From NCBI GenBank assembly GCA_947259405.1, contig CAMYLY010000006.1:53994-117993 (forward strand): DNA of 64,000 nt, read 5' to 3'. The translations under genes and the position numbers were made by a program. The stretch's first letter is position 1, and each line of letters starts with the position of its first letter. The stretch comes from an uncultured Gemmatimonadales bacterium (GTDB lineage: Bacteria > Gemmatimonadota > Gemmatimonadetes > Gemmatimonadales > GWC2-71-9). Positions 9,528-17,817 of this stretch are shown here, piece after piece. Below the pieces are notes generated by a model that did no database searches, was not told the origin of the DNA, and saw only the letters and a list, made by a program, of their open reading frames with translations.

Positions 9528-11465
9528 TCAGCCTTCCTCGTGGTCGAAGACCTTCGCGTCCACGAACATCGAGAAGAGCTCCGAATCTAGCATACCGCCT
9601 TCGACCTCCGACGTCATGATGTCGAGCGCGCGGTCGCGCGGCACCGCGCGCTTGTAGGGACGGTCTGATGCGGTGAGCGCGTCGAAGATGTCGCTGATCG
9701 TCATCATTCGCGTCTGAATCGGTATCGCCGGTCCGGTGACTTTTCTGGGGTAGCCAGCTCCGTTCAGCTTCTCGTGGTGGCCGTAGGCGATCTGCGGAAT
9801 GAACTCCAGTTCCTTCGTCCACGGGATTTGCATCAAGAAGCGATACGTGTGCGTCACGTGGCTCTCGATCTCCAGGCGCTCCGTGTCGTCGAGGCTGCCC
9901 TTCCGGATGGTCAGGAAACGGACCTCGTCGTCGGTGAGATAGGGTTGCTCACGCCCTTCGAGATCTTGGTAGTACCGGTCGGCATAGCGAACGAGCTCCT
10001 CGAAATTGCCTTCCGGCAGCACGGTCGGTTCATTGGAGTCGACCACCAATTTGAGGAAGCGATCGAGTCCCTTGAGCTGCTCGTCTCGCTCCTGCGCGAA
10101 TGCGGCCAATCGCTCCTCGTACCCATCACGCCCGTGTTCTTCGAGATGATCCGCCCTCGTCCGGTTGAAGTCGTTCTCAATGCTCCTGAACACGAACTGG
10201 TAACGCTGCTTGACCAATGCCATATCGGGCGGGTAGAGCTTCTTTGCTTTCACCAAGACCTGTTCGCGCACACCGACCTTCCCGAAATCATGGAGCAAGC
10301 CGGCGTAGCGGATTTCGCGAAGCTGTTCCCGTGTGAAGTTGATGGTACGGTACTGCCCGTCACTCACGCGGTCCACGACTCTTGCAAGCCCCTCGGTCAT
10401 GGTCGCTACCCGATCCGAGTGCCCGAACGTTGTGGGATCTCGCTGTTCGATCGCCGTCACCGAGGCCTTGACGAACCCCTCGAAGAGCCGCTCAATGTCC
10501 TCGTAGAGTTGGCTGTTCTCGATCGAGACAGCCGCCTGGCCCGCCATCGCCGACACGAGCTCGACCAACCGAGGGGTGTAGGGAATAATTTCGCGCGCGA
10601 AATCCTCGGGCTCTTTGAGGCTCGCATCCGCGTGCCGTTTGCGGTTGATCAACTGCAGAACGCCGATGACCTCGTCCTTGTGATCCTTCATCGGGATCGT
10701 GAGCATCGATTTGGACCGGTACCCGAACTTCTCGTCGAACGCGCGGTTGAACGTGTATTCCACATCGGGGGGGATGAAGTACACATCATCGATCACCAAC
10801 GGATCACCGGTTGTAGCCACGTATCCCGCTATGCTGCCTTTCGTGATCGGCATCCGGACTTCGACGAAGGGAATGTCGGGGCGTGATGAGGTTTGGGAAA
10901 GTTTGAAGCGTAAGTACCGCTGCTCGTTCTCATCCGTCTCGACGAGGTACAGGGAACAGGCATCGGAGTTCGTAATCTTGCGGGCTTGGGACAGGATCTG
11001 ATCCTGTAGCGTGTTGTAGTCCCGCTCCGTACTGAGCGCCATGCCGATGCGCGTCAGCTCTTTGAGCTCGTACGTTCGTGTGTCCGCCTCCTTCCGCGCG
11101 CGCTCGCGATCCAGTCGCGCGGCGGCCTCACGAAACGCTGCTCGAATGCTGAGCAACAGCGTACGGGCGCCGGCGTCATGCGTGACGAATCCTGCGACCA
11201 GGTTGTCGGGAAGGGTCGACGGCGCGTCCCGCTCGTCTGGCGCCCCAACAAGCACCACGGCACCTCCGCCATCGACGAACGTTCGGACCGTGTTGGTCGG
11301 ATACCGGCTTCTGGTCTCCGCATCGAGGATCAGGACGGACGGGTCCCCCAATGCGACCACATCCTTGGGGTGTTCAACCTCGACCGTACTGATGCCCTCG
11401 GTCATCAAGACGGTCTCGATAGACGAGATGTCGAAGCTGGGTGGAAAGAAGAGGACGAGTTTCAT
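9528..11465 (-). CDS. GAF / HD-GYP domain c-di-GMP phosphodiesterase
   Basis: This 645-residue protein probably degrades cyclic di-GMP. Residues 1-110 form a receiver-like alpha/beta region that has no recognisable receiver signature. A GAF domain covers about 146-320 (SDACSLYLVE, GSIAGYVATTG, MLTIPMKDHKDEVIGVLQL). The HD-GYP catalytic domain runs from about 335 to 625, with LLHDFGKVG (His392-Asp393) and HHEKLNGAGYP at 563-573. About 110 residues separate the HD and GYP motifs, longer than usual because of an inserted charged helical segment (about 430-520). Its ATG overlaps the stop of the mla remnant (ATGA), so it was once co-translated with that operon. Confidence 0.9.
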   Translation of the reverse strand: MKLVLFFPPSFDISSIETVLMTEGISTVEVEHPKDVVALGDPSVLILDAETRSRYPTNTVRTFVDGGGAVVLVGAPDERDAPSTLPDNLVAGFVTHDAGARTLLLSIRAAFREAAARLDRERARKEADTRTYELKELTRIGMALSTERDYNTLQDQILSQARKITNSDACSLYLVETDENEQRYLRFKLSQTSSRPDIPFVEVRMPITKGSIAGYVATTGDPLVIDDVYFIPPDVEYTFNRAFDEKFGYRSKSMLTIPMKDHKDEVIGVLQLINRKRHADASLKEPEDFAREIIPYTPRLVELVSAMAGQAAVSIENSQLYEDIERLFEGFVKASVTAIEQRDPTTFGHSDRVATMTEGLARVVDRVSDGQYRTINFTREQLREIRYAGLLHDFGKVGVREQVLVKAKKLYPPDMALVKQRYQFVFRSIENDFNRTRADHLEEHGRDGYEERLAAFAQERDEQLKGLDRFLKLVVDSNEPTVLPEGNFEELVRYADRYYQDLEGREQPYLTDDEVRFLTIRKGSLDDTERLEIESHVTHTYRFLMQIPWTKELEFIPQIAYGHHEKLNGAGYPRKVTGPAIPIQTRMMTISDIFDALTASDRPYKRAVPRDRALDIMTSEVEGGMLDSELFSMFVDAKVFDHEEG

Positions 11466-12086
11466 CGGTCTTCCATCGAATCCGGTGGCGTGACCCCCGT
11501 GAACATTCTTAATGGTCGGCGACTCACCTGGTCGGCAAAGTGCGCGGCGACTTCCGCGGTTCGCTCCAGGCTTTGCATGATCTCGGCGAACACTGCCGCA
11601 TTCTGCGTTGCCATGCTGCTCGCGGTGTCGACCAGGCTCTGCATGTCGCGAACCAGGATCCTCGTGTCGCCCAGGGTAGTGACAACCGAATCCGCCATGG
11701 GTCTGGGCTCGATCGTCGCCAAGATATGATCCGTCCGATCCATCGTTCCGGCAAGTCGTTCGAGGACCAGAGTTCCTGGGGTCGATCGCGGCGCATCCAG
11801 CATGGTGGCGATTCGCTCCGCTTCGAGGGTGTCACCCGGTTGGAGGACACTCACGCCACCTTGCGCCGGCATCTCGAGTTCGACGGCCGTGTTGCCGACC
11901 AACCCGCGTCCCGTGATCAGCACCCGCGTTCCGACAGGAAGCGAAAGCCGGGTGCCGTCTGCGAACGGCTCGCGAATCGACAGCGTCGCAACGAACCCGA
12001 GGGCGTTGGTCTGCGGGTCGAGTCAGCGTTCGGGTGGCATTGACGGTTTCAAAGAAGAAGCGCGCCAACGCCCCAAGGTGGGCCAT
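11462..12086 (-). pseudogene. Collapsed mla remnant: MlaE-like start joined out of frame to MlaD/MCE end
   Basis: Bases 12029 down to 11462 encode, from LDPQTNALG through LITGRGLVGNTAVELE and LQPGDTLEAE to SRRPLRMFTGVTPP, the second half of an MCE/MlaD substrate-binding protein plus its helical tail. The membrane anchor and first half of the MCE domain are absent and the frame is closed by a TGA just upstream. In another frame an ATG at 12086 starts MAHLGALARFFFETVNATRT, which resembles the N-terminus of an MlaE permease. The simplest reading is a deletion joining the mlaE start to the mlaD middle and removing the ATPase gene. A GTG at 11923 could still express a 153-residue fragment. The MCE call is solid, the MlaE call tentative. 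Confidence 0.6.
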
Positions 12087-12119
12087 TTGACCGCGCTACT
12101 CTTCGACCGACTGCTGACT

Positions 12120-12137
12120 GGGGCGGTCACCCGCCCC
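12120..12137 (-). terminator. GC-rich hairpin after the CsgG/FlgO-type gene
   Basis: A perfect 7-bp inverted repeat (GGGGCGG / CCGCCCC) with a 4-base loop sits two bases after the stop codon of the CsgG/FlgO-like gene. It lacks a following T-run on the minus strand, so it may be an attenuator or mRNA-stabilising stem rather than a strong intrinsic terminator. Confidence 0.4.
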
Positions 12138-12139
12138 TA

Positions 12140-12835
12140 TCAGTCTCCACGCAACTGTTGGAGCGCCTGCCGGGCTTCCGTGTACTGCGGGAAGTCTTGC
12201 GTCACCTGGGAGTACAGCTCGATGGCCCGCTCCGTGTTCCCGCGCTGCTCGTACAACATGGCACGCGTATAGAGCCGCACGGCTTCCTGTGGGATCTCGC
12301 GCTGCTGCCGATCCATCATCGCCTGGCGCGGCAGAGCTGGCAGGTCCGCACCGCGTGTCACGAGGTCACCGAGTTGCACCACCATGTCGTAGATGTTCTC
12401 TCGGTCGTCGTGCACCTTCTCGGCTTTGATATACTCCGTGGTCTCGACGTCCACGATCGAGGCCGTCATCGTGAAGTCACCGTAGAGGTCGATGAACGAT
12501 CCCGTGATCACGTAGCGGGCGCCTACGATTCGACCGATGCGGGCGGCCGTCTGCGGGTCCACGCGACCGGACGTGCCCAGGTTCTGTTCTTCCAGGATCT
12601 GATTGATGTTCGAGCGATCGACGAGCCGCAGATTCGAGTTGATGGACAACTCGGTCAGCAGCAACTGCTGCAGCCCAATGGTCAGGGCCTCGAAATCCTC
12701 CGCATCCTGGCCAAAGGATCCACCGTTCTCGAACGGGAAGACCGCAACGCCGGGTCGGTCGTCTTGCGCCACTACTGCAGCTGGAGCGGCAACGCCGAGC
12801 GCCAGCGCTACCATGAGAATCGAACGCCACCGCAT
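12140..12835 (-). CDS. CsgG/FlgO-type periplasmic protein with C-terminal TPR
   Basis: Starting at ATG 12835, behind a GGAGG site, the 231-residue product has a signal peptide (MRWRSILMVALALGVAAPAAVVAQ). Residues about 25-165 match the CsgG/FlgO/TolB-N fold: VAVFPFEN, LTIGLQQLLLTELS, LVDRSNINQILEEQNL, ARYVITGSFIDLYGD. Residues about 180-230 form a TPR pair (EAVRLYTRAMLYEQRGNTER, then AIELYSQVTQDFPQYTEARQ). Such proteins assemble envelope-spanning structures or act as periplasmic adaptors. The frame is open 22 codons further upstream, but that extension would bury the signal peptide. Confidence 0.8.
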   Translation of the reverse strand: MRWRSILMVALALGVAAPAAVVAQDDRPGVAVFPFENGGSFGQDAEDFEALTIGLQQLLLTELSINSNLRLVDRSNINQILEEQNLGTSGRVDPQTAARIGRIVGARYVITGSFIDLYGDFTMTASIVDVETTEYIKAEKVHDDRENIYDMVVQLGDLVTRGADLPALPRQAMMDRQQREIPQEAVRLYTRAMLYEQRGNTERAIELYSQVTQDFPQYTEARQALQQLRGD

Positions 12836-12849
12836 GAGTCCATCCTCCG

Positions 12850-13719
12850 TCAGAGTTTCATCTCCATTCCCTCGGACGCGGCCACCACATCGACCCCGCA
12901 TTTCTTGCCCTTCGCTCGCGCGTTCTTCAGTAAACGATCCACCGTGTCGTCATCATGCTCCGGCCGGTGGTGAAACATCACCAGCTGTTTCGCTTTGGCC
13001 TCGGCGGCCACGGCGAGCGCTTCTTCGGGCGAGGAGTGTCCCCACCCGGCAAATCGGTCCAAATCCCGTTCGGCGAACATGGCATCGTGGATCAGCACGT
13101 CCACATCAGCCAGGAACTCCACGAACTCGGCGCGCCAGTTCTCCGGCATCCCGTAATCCCCACCGGGCCCAAGCTCGTTGTCTGGCACGTAGGCCAGGCT
13201 GGTTCCGCCGCCCTTCGGCACGAGGCGATACGCCATCGTGCTTGCGGGGTGTCGAACCCGCATGGCGGACACGTCGAAGCCGTCAATCTGAAATCTCCCG
13301 GGCTCCACGTGTTCCACGGTCAGATCGGTAGCCAGCTCGTCGAGCGGAACCGGGAACACCACCGGATGCATCTGCTGCTGCAGGATCACCGGCAGCTCCA
13401 CATTGCCTTGTTTAGACCCCCAAATCCGAACCACGTGCCCATGCACCGCCAGGGGCGCAAAGAACGGCAGCCCCTGGATATGGTCCCAATGCGTGTGGCT
13501 CAGCAGTAGGTCCATCTCCAGCGCACCGTTGGACCGCTCCATCAGCAGATTGCCAAGCGGTCGTACCCCCGTTCCCGCGTCGAGGATGACCAGCTGTTCG
13601 TCGCCGCCATCCTTCCTTAGAGCTACGCAAGACGTGTTCCCTCCGTACCGCGTGGTGTGCGGTCCGGGAGTGGGCACCGACCCTCGGGCTCCCCAGAAGG
13701 TCAAGGTGTACGACGTCAA
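12850..13719 (-). CDS. Metallo-beta-lactamase-fold phosphodiesterase-like hydrolase
   Basis: This 289-residue cytoplasmic protein begins with the WGARGSVPTPGPHTTRYGGN signature seen in RNase Z-related and cyclic-phosphodiesterase-like MBL proteins. The metal-binding motif is SHTHWDH (residues about 94-100), with further ligands in IHDAMF and MFHHRPEH. Its stop lies 14 bp before the start of the CsgG/FlgO-like gene, so the two are likely co-transcribed. Whether the substrate is a cyclic nucleotide, RNA or a small phosphodiester cannot be decided from sequence; proximity to an HD-GYP protein and a Crp-type regulator hints at nucleotide signalling (inference). Confidence 0.85.
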   Translation of the reverse strand: MTSYTLTFWGARGSVPTPGPHTTRYGGNTSCVALRKDGGDEQLVILDAGTGVRPLGNLLMERSNGALEMDLLLSHTHWDHIQGLPFFAPLAVHGHVVRIWGSKQGNVELPVILQQQMHPVVFPVPLDELATDLTVEHVEPGRFQIDGFDVSAMRVRHPASTMAYRLVPKGGGTSLAYVPDNELGPGGDYGMPENWRAEFVEFLADVDVLIHDAMFAERDLDRFAGWGHSSPEEALAVAAEAKAKQLVMFHHRPEHDDDTVDRLLKNARAKGKKCGVDVVAASEGMEMKL

Positions 13720-13805
13720 GCAGGCCCCGCGTCCACGGGTGTCAAGTTAGGGGGATCCTGTAAGTTCAAGCAATGCAACGAGTCACGCCCTTTCGGTGAC
13801 ATGGC

Positions 13806-14507
13806 TCACGAGCGGCCAGCCAGGGCCTCCAACCCCCCGCGATCGCGAATGGCCATGGTCCGGCGATTGATCTCGATGAGCCCGCGGTCGGTCAGGTCTC
13901 GCAGGGTCCTCGAGACCGTCTCTCGACTGGATCCGATCATCTGGGCCAGTTGCTGGTGCGTCAGCCGCTTGGCGATGGTGACCCCGTCGTGCTCATCGGC
14001 CAACTCGAGAAGGAGCTTGGCCAGGCGACCGTTGACGTCGAGTAAGACGAGGCCGCCGATTTTGTCGTCGGCGCGGCGGAGGCGACGGGACAGGGCCTGA
14101 AGAAGCCCGAGGGCGATCCGGGGAGTTTCCTCCATGGCCGCGCGAAAATCATCACGGCGCAGGACGAGCATATCCGCGTCCTCCGTCGCGATCACATGCG
14201 CCGAGCGGGGCTGGTCGTCGATCAGCGACATCTCGCCAAAGAAGTCTCCCTCCTGGAGCATGGCGAGGATCACCTCCCGTCCATCTTCGCCGATGAGCAC
14301 AACTTTGACCTGGCCGCCGATGACGACGAACAGGGCGTCGCCCGGGTCATCCTCGAACAGGATCACGCTGTTTTTCGGATAGCTCTTCTCGCGCACACGG
14401 CGGCACACGCCACCCAGCTCTTCGTCAGTGAGGTGAGCGAAGAGCGGAACACGGCGCAGCTGCTCGACGACACGTTCGGATGGGGTACCGGATATCGGGG
14501 CTGACAT
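13806..14507 (-). CDS. Crp/Fnr family transcriptional regulator
   Basis: From ATG 14507 the protein has 233 residues; a start 12 codons upstream is possible but less likely. Residues about 15-130 form a cyclic-nucleotide-binding (cupin) domain with GDFFGEMSLIDDQPRSAHV matching the phosphate-binding cassette. Residues about 150-220 form a winged helix with the Crp-type recognition sequence LTHQQLAQMIGSSRETVSRTL. No Fnr-type Cys cluster is seen, so an Fe-S oxygen sensor is unlikely; the conserved RSAHV cassette suggests a cyclic nucleotide ligand. It is divergent from rpmE with about 140 bp between the starts. Confidence 0.93.
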   Translation of the reverse strand: MSAPISGTPSERVVEQLRRVPLFAHLTDEELGGVCRRVREKSYPKNSVILFEDDPGDALFVVIGGQVKVVLIGEDGREVILAMLQEGDFFGEMSLIDDQPRSAHVIATEDADMLVLRRDDFRAAMEETPRIALGLLQALSRRLRRADDKIGGLVLLDVNGRLAKLLLELADEHDGVTIAKRLTHQQLAQMIGSSRETVSRTLRDLTDRGLIEINRRTMAIRDRGGLEALAGRS

Positions 14508-14649
14508 CGTCGCAAGCTTACGCTTCCCCCGCCTGGCTGTCAATCAATTTTCCCCCCAGTACTGTTGCTCCCAAGTCTGTGCGCCGGTTATATTTCCGCC
14601 CCCCGTGAACGCGGGGGTCTTTGTTTGCACACATGCGTAGGTGGTAGTT

Positions 14650-14868
14650 GTGAAATCAGGCATTCATCCCAAGTACGAGCGCAGCGTGGTTCAGTGCGCC
14701 TGCGGCAATACGTTCGAGACGCGATCGACGCTCGAGTCGATCCACGTTGAGATATGCGCCCAGTGCCACCCGTTCTTCACGGGCAGGCAGAAGCTCGTTG
14801 ACACGGCCGGCCGGGTCGAGCGGTTCCGTCAGCGGTACGGGTCCAAGACCCCGCCTGCCAAGGACTGA
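14650..14868 (+). CDS. rpmE: Large ribosomal subunit protein bL31
   Basis: The 72-residue product starts at GTG 14650, giving the usual MKxxIHPKY beginning, with an AGGTGG site at 14639-14644. It is the zinc-containing form: CACGN and EICAQCHPF supply four cysteines. [18 protein letters not shown] is the conserved second half. bL31 lies on the central protuberance of the 50S subunit. The gene opens the prfA-prmC block six bases before prfA, an arrangement found in many bacteria. Confidence 0.96.
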   Translation: MKSGIHPKYERSVVQCACGNTFETRSTLESIHVEICAQCHPFFTGRQKLVDTAGRVERFRQRYGSKTPPAKD

Positions 14869-14874
14869 TCTCTC

Positions 14875-15933
14875 ATGAGGGCGCGGCTCGAGGCCGCGCT
14901 TGCTCGTGCGGCTGAAGTCGAGCGCGAGCTTGCCGATCCGGCAACCGCAAAAGATCCCAATAAGCTGAAGGCCTTGGGGCGTGAACACGCCCGCTTGGAG
15001 CGTATTCGGAAGACGGCGGACCGGCAGGACAAACTCGAAGACGAGCTCGAGCAGGCTCGCGAGCTCGCGCGCGATACGGACGCGGCACTGGCTGAGCTGG
15101 CGCAGGCCGATGTCGATCGGCTCGAACCGGAACTGACCGGTCTAGCGGAGGCGCTGGAAGATCTGCTCATCCCTCCGGACCCGCTGGACGATCGGGATAC
15201 GATCGTGGAAATCCGGGCGGGGACCGGAGGCGACGAGGCCAGCCTCTTCGCCGGCGACCTCCTGCGGATGTACACGCGATATACCGAACGCCAGGGGTGG
15301 AAGCTCGAGATGATGGAGTTCTCCGAGGGCAACGTCGGCGGCGTGCGGGAAGCCGTGTTCAAGGTCGCGGGTGACCACGCCTTCGGGCGGCTCCGCTATG
15401 AGTCGGGCGTCCATCGCGTCCAGCGGGTCCCGGCGACGGAAGCGCAGGGCCGGATTCACACGTCCGCTGCCACAGTGGCGGTGCTACCGGAGGCGGAAGA
15501 CGTCGACGTCTCAATCGGTGACAAGGACCTCAAGGTCGACGTGTTTCGATCGTCCGGCCCCGGAGGCCAAAGCGTCAACACGACGGATTCGGCTGTTCGC
15601 ATCACACACGTCCCGACCGGTGTCGTGGTGCAGTGCCAAGACCAGAAATCGCAGCTCCAGAACAAGGTGCGAGCAATGGAGGTGCTCCGGGCGCGACTCC
15701 TGGACCGGATGATCGCCGAGCAGGAGGCGGAACGCTCGCGGGAACGACGGGCCATGGTCGGCACCGGCGACCGCTCCGCCAAGATTCGCACCTACAACTT
15801 CCCGCAGAACCGCGTCACGGATCATCGCATCAATCTCACGCTCCACAGGCTGGAAGGGATCCTGGATGGCGAACTGGACGCCCTCGTGGATGAGCTGCGA
15901 GCGTCGTCGCGAAGCGAGCGTGCCGGTGTCTAA
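14875..15933 (+). CDS. prfA: Peptide chain release factor 1
   Basis: The 352-residue factor recognises UAA and UAG stop codons and triggers peptide release. A coiled N-terminal domain (residues 1-95) is followed by VEIRAGTGGDEASLFAGDL, the catalytic loop SSGPGGQSVNTTDSAVRITH (GGQ near residue 228) and RTYNFPQNRVTDHRI, all RF1/RF2 hallmarks. The context next to rpmE and prmC, and the C-terminal form, support RF1. The protein is close to the usual 355-360 residues. Confidence 0.96.
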   Translation: MRARLEAALARAAEVERELADPATAKDPNKLKALGREHARLERIRKTADRQDKLEDELEQARELARDTDAALAELAQADVDRLEPELTGLAEALEDLLIPPDPLDDRDTIVEIRAGTGGDEASLFAGDLLRMYTRYTERQGWKLEMMEFSEGNVGGVREAVFKVAGDHAFGRLRYESGVHRVQRVPATEAQGRIHTSAATVAVLPEAEDVDVSIGDKDLKVDVFRSSGPGGQSVNTTDSAVRITHVPTGVVVQCQDQKSQLQNKVRAMEVLRARLLDRMIAEQEAERSRERRAMVGTGDRSAKIRTYNFPQNRVTDHRINLTLHRLEGILDGELDALVDELRASSRSERAGV

Positions 15934-16792
15934 AGGGCCGGCGACCGCTTCATACGATGCCCTGGCGACGGCGACCTCGGTGCTCCGTGACGCTGGCGTC
16001 GAGAACCCGGCACGCGACCTACGCGAGATCCTCGCGAGCGTACTCGAGGTTACGCCGGCGGAAGCGTGGTTGCAGCGCGATCGCATCGCGGATCCCGACA
16101 TTGCGGGTGCGATTGACGGCGCCGTCCAGCGGCGTGCCGCGGGTGAGCCGCTGGCGTACGTCACTGGTCGGGCCGGCTTTCGCTATCTGGAGCTTGGGGT
16201 CGACCGCCGCGCGCTGATCCCGCGTACCGAAACGGAAGGCCTGGTGGCGGCGGTCCTCGCATGGAGTCGCGCGCGCGCGGAACCTCCACGGTGGGCGTTA
16301 GACCTCGGGACCGGCAGTGGCTGCATCGCGCTGGCGCTTGCCGTGGAAGGGAAGTTCGAGCGGATCGTTGCCACCGACATATCGGATGGGGCCCTCGAGG
16401 TCGCCCGGGCCAACGGGTCACGGCTGGGCCTCACCGTCGACTGGCGGCAGGGATCCTGGCTCGATCCTATCTCCGGAGAGCGGTTCAGCGTGATCGTTTC
16501 CAACCCTCCGTACATTCCGGAGGCGGAATACCACGCGCTGGACGCCAGCGTTCGCGAGTTTGAGCCGCGGGTGGCGCTGGAGAGCGGGCCCGATGGGTTC
16601 GAGGCCATCAGCCGGATTCTCTCCCACGCCGGCGCGTTCCTCGAGCCGGGTGGGTTACTAGCCCTCGAGATCGATGCACGCTCGACGATCCCGGTGACGG
16701 ATCTGGCGACAGCGTCCGGCTGGACTCGAGTGCGCATCGAGCGTGACCTCTTTGATCGGCCACGCTACCTCTTCGCGAACAAGGAATCGTGA
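15926..16792 (+). CDS. prmC: Peptide chain release factor N5-glutamine methyltransferase
   Basis: This 288-residue enzyme methylates the Gln of the GGQ motif in release factors, so its position overlapping prfA by 8 bp is functional as well as positional. GTG 15926 is chosen because the longer frame runs back through prfA. The N-terminal helical domain (residues 1-80) is followed by GEPLAYVTGRAGFRYLEL, the SAM-binding DLGTGSGCIALALA, and the substrate-binding NPPY motif (SNPPYIPEAEY). Confidence 0.95.
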   Translation: MSKGPATASYDALATATSVLRDAGVENPARDLREILASVLEVTPAEAWLQRDRIADPDIAGAIDGAVQRRAAGEPLAYVTGRAGFRYLELGVDRRALIPRTETEGLVAAVLAWSRARAEPPRWALDLGTGSGCIALALAVEGKFERIVATDISDGALEVARANGSRLGLTVDWRQGSWLDPISGERFSVIVSNPPYIPEAEYHALDASVREFEPRVALESGPDGFEAISRILSHAGAFLEPGGLLALEIDARSTIPVTDLATASGWTRVRIERDLFDRPRYLFANKES

Positions 16793-16794
16793 CT

Positions 16795-17148
16795 ATGCAT
16801 ATGGAGAAGGCATTCGAATTGGGCAGGTTGATTGGCCAGGGTGACGAGTTCAAGGCGTTGAAGCGCGCGCAAGAATCCATCGAGGGTGCGTCGGAGCTCA
16901 AGCTCAAGTTCGGGCGGATGGAGGAACTGGCCGGCAAGCTCCAGGATGTGGCGTCGCAGGGAGGCGAGCCTCCCAAAGACGATATAGATGAATACGATCG
17001 TCTGTTCAGCGAGGCGCAGGCGGATCCGCGGTACCAGCAACTCGCCGCCGCCCAAGCCAATTTCGACAAGCTCATGCTTCGCGTCCAGGAGCGCATTGCC
17101 GAGGGAATGCGTAAGGGCGCGGAAAGCCAAATCATCACGCTCTCCTGA
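16795..17148 (+). CDS. YlbF/YmcA family protein
   Basis: About 117 residues, nearly all alpha-helical, with the YlbF/YmcA (Com_YlbF) pattern AFELGRLIGQGDEFKALKRA at the N-terminus and the long helices typical of the fold. A GTG at 16789 overlapping the prmC stop is an alternative start. In Bacillus such proteins form the Y-complex affecting RNase Y; in diderms the role is unknown. Its place between prmC and tmk suggests a housekeeping function. Confidence 0.78.
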   Translation: MHMEKAFELGRLIGQGDEFKALKRAQESIEGASELKLKFGRMEELAGKLQDVASQGGEPPKDDIDEYDRLFSEAQADPRYQQLAAAQANFDKLMLRVQERIAEGMRKGAESQIITLS

Positions 17149-17156
17149 TCGAGACC

Positions 17157-17795
17157 ATGGCCGGATCCTTCATCGTGGTCGAAGGGCCTGACGGGAGCGG
17201 CAAGACGACGCTCGTCGCCGATCTCGTTCAACGGCTCACGGACACCGGCCATCACGTGGTCCAGGTCCGGGAACCTGGCGGGACCCCCTCGGCGGAGGTG
17301 TTGCGAGACCTGGTGCTCAACCAGACGCAGCACGCGTGGACGGACCCTGCGGAGCTCTTTCTCATTCTCGCAGCGCGAGCTGAGCTGGTCGAGAATGTCG
17401 TCCAGCCGGCGATCGAGTCCGGAGCCGTCGTCGTGAGTGATCGATTCGGGCTGTCCACGATCGCCTATCAGGCGATCGGACGTGGTCTTCCCCCCGATCA
17501 AGTGGCGTCGGCGCTCGACTTGGCGACCGGAGGATTGCGCCCACATCTGACGGTGATTCTCGACGTCGAGGCGGCGGTGGGGCAGGAGCGGCAGGCTGCA
17601 GCCGGCAAGCGCCCGGATCGGATCGAACAGGCCGCCTCGGAACTTCACGACCGCGTCTCGGACTACTATGCCGGTGTCCAGGGCCGCGGCATCGTACATA
17701 TCGATGCGAACCGGGGCGCCGAACCGGTGGCCGACGACGCTTGGCAGGTCGTGTCGGAGTATCTTGCGGAACAACACTCGGCAACCCAGGGTTGA
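17157..17795 (+). CDS. tmk: Thymidylate kinase
   Basis: This 212-residue enzyme phosphorylates dTMP to dTDP. The P-loop GPDGSGKTT is at residues 10-18, VREPGGTPSAEVLRDLVL matches the substrate region, and VSDRFGLSTIAYQ carries the DRx motif. The LID region (QERQAAAGKRPDRIEQA) is compact. It starts 8 bp after the ylbF-like gene and ends 22 bp before the ctp start. Confidence 0.94.
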   Translation: MAGSFIVVEGPDGSGKTTLVADLVQRLTDTGHHVVQVREPGGTPSAEVLRDLVLNQTQHAWTDPAELFLILAARAELVENVVQPAIESGAVVVSDRFGLSTIAYQAIGRGLPPDQVASALDLATGGLRPHLTVILDVEAAVGQERQAAAGKRPDRIEQAASELHDRVSDYYAGVQGRGIVHIDANRGAEPVADDAWQVVSEYLAEQHSATQG

Positions 17796-17817
17796 AGGAA
17801 GGCAAGGAGGAAATGCG

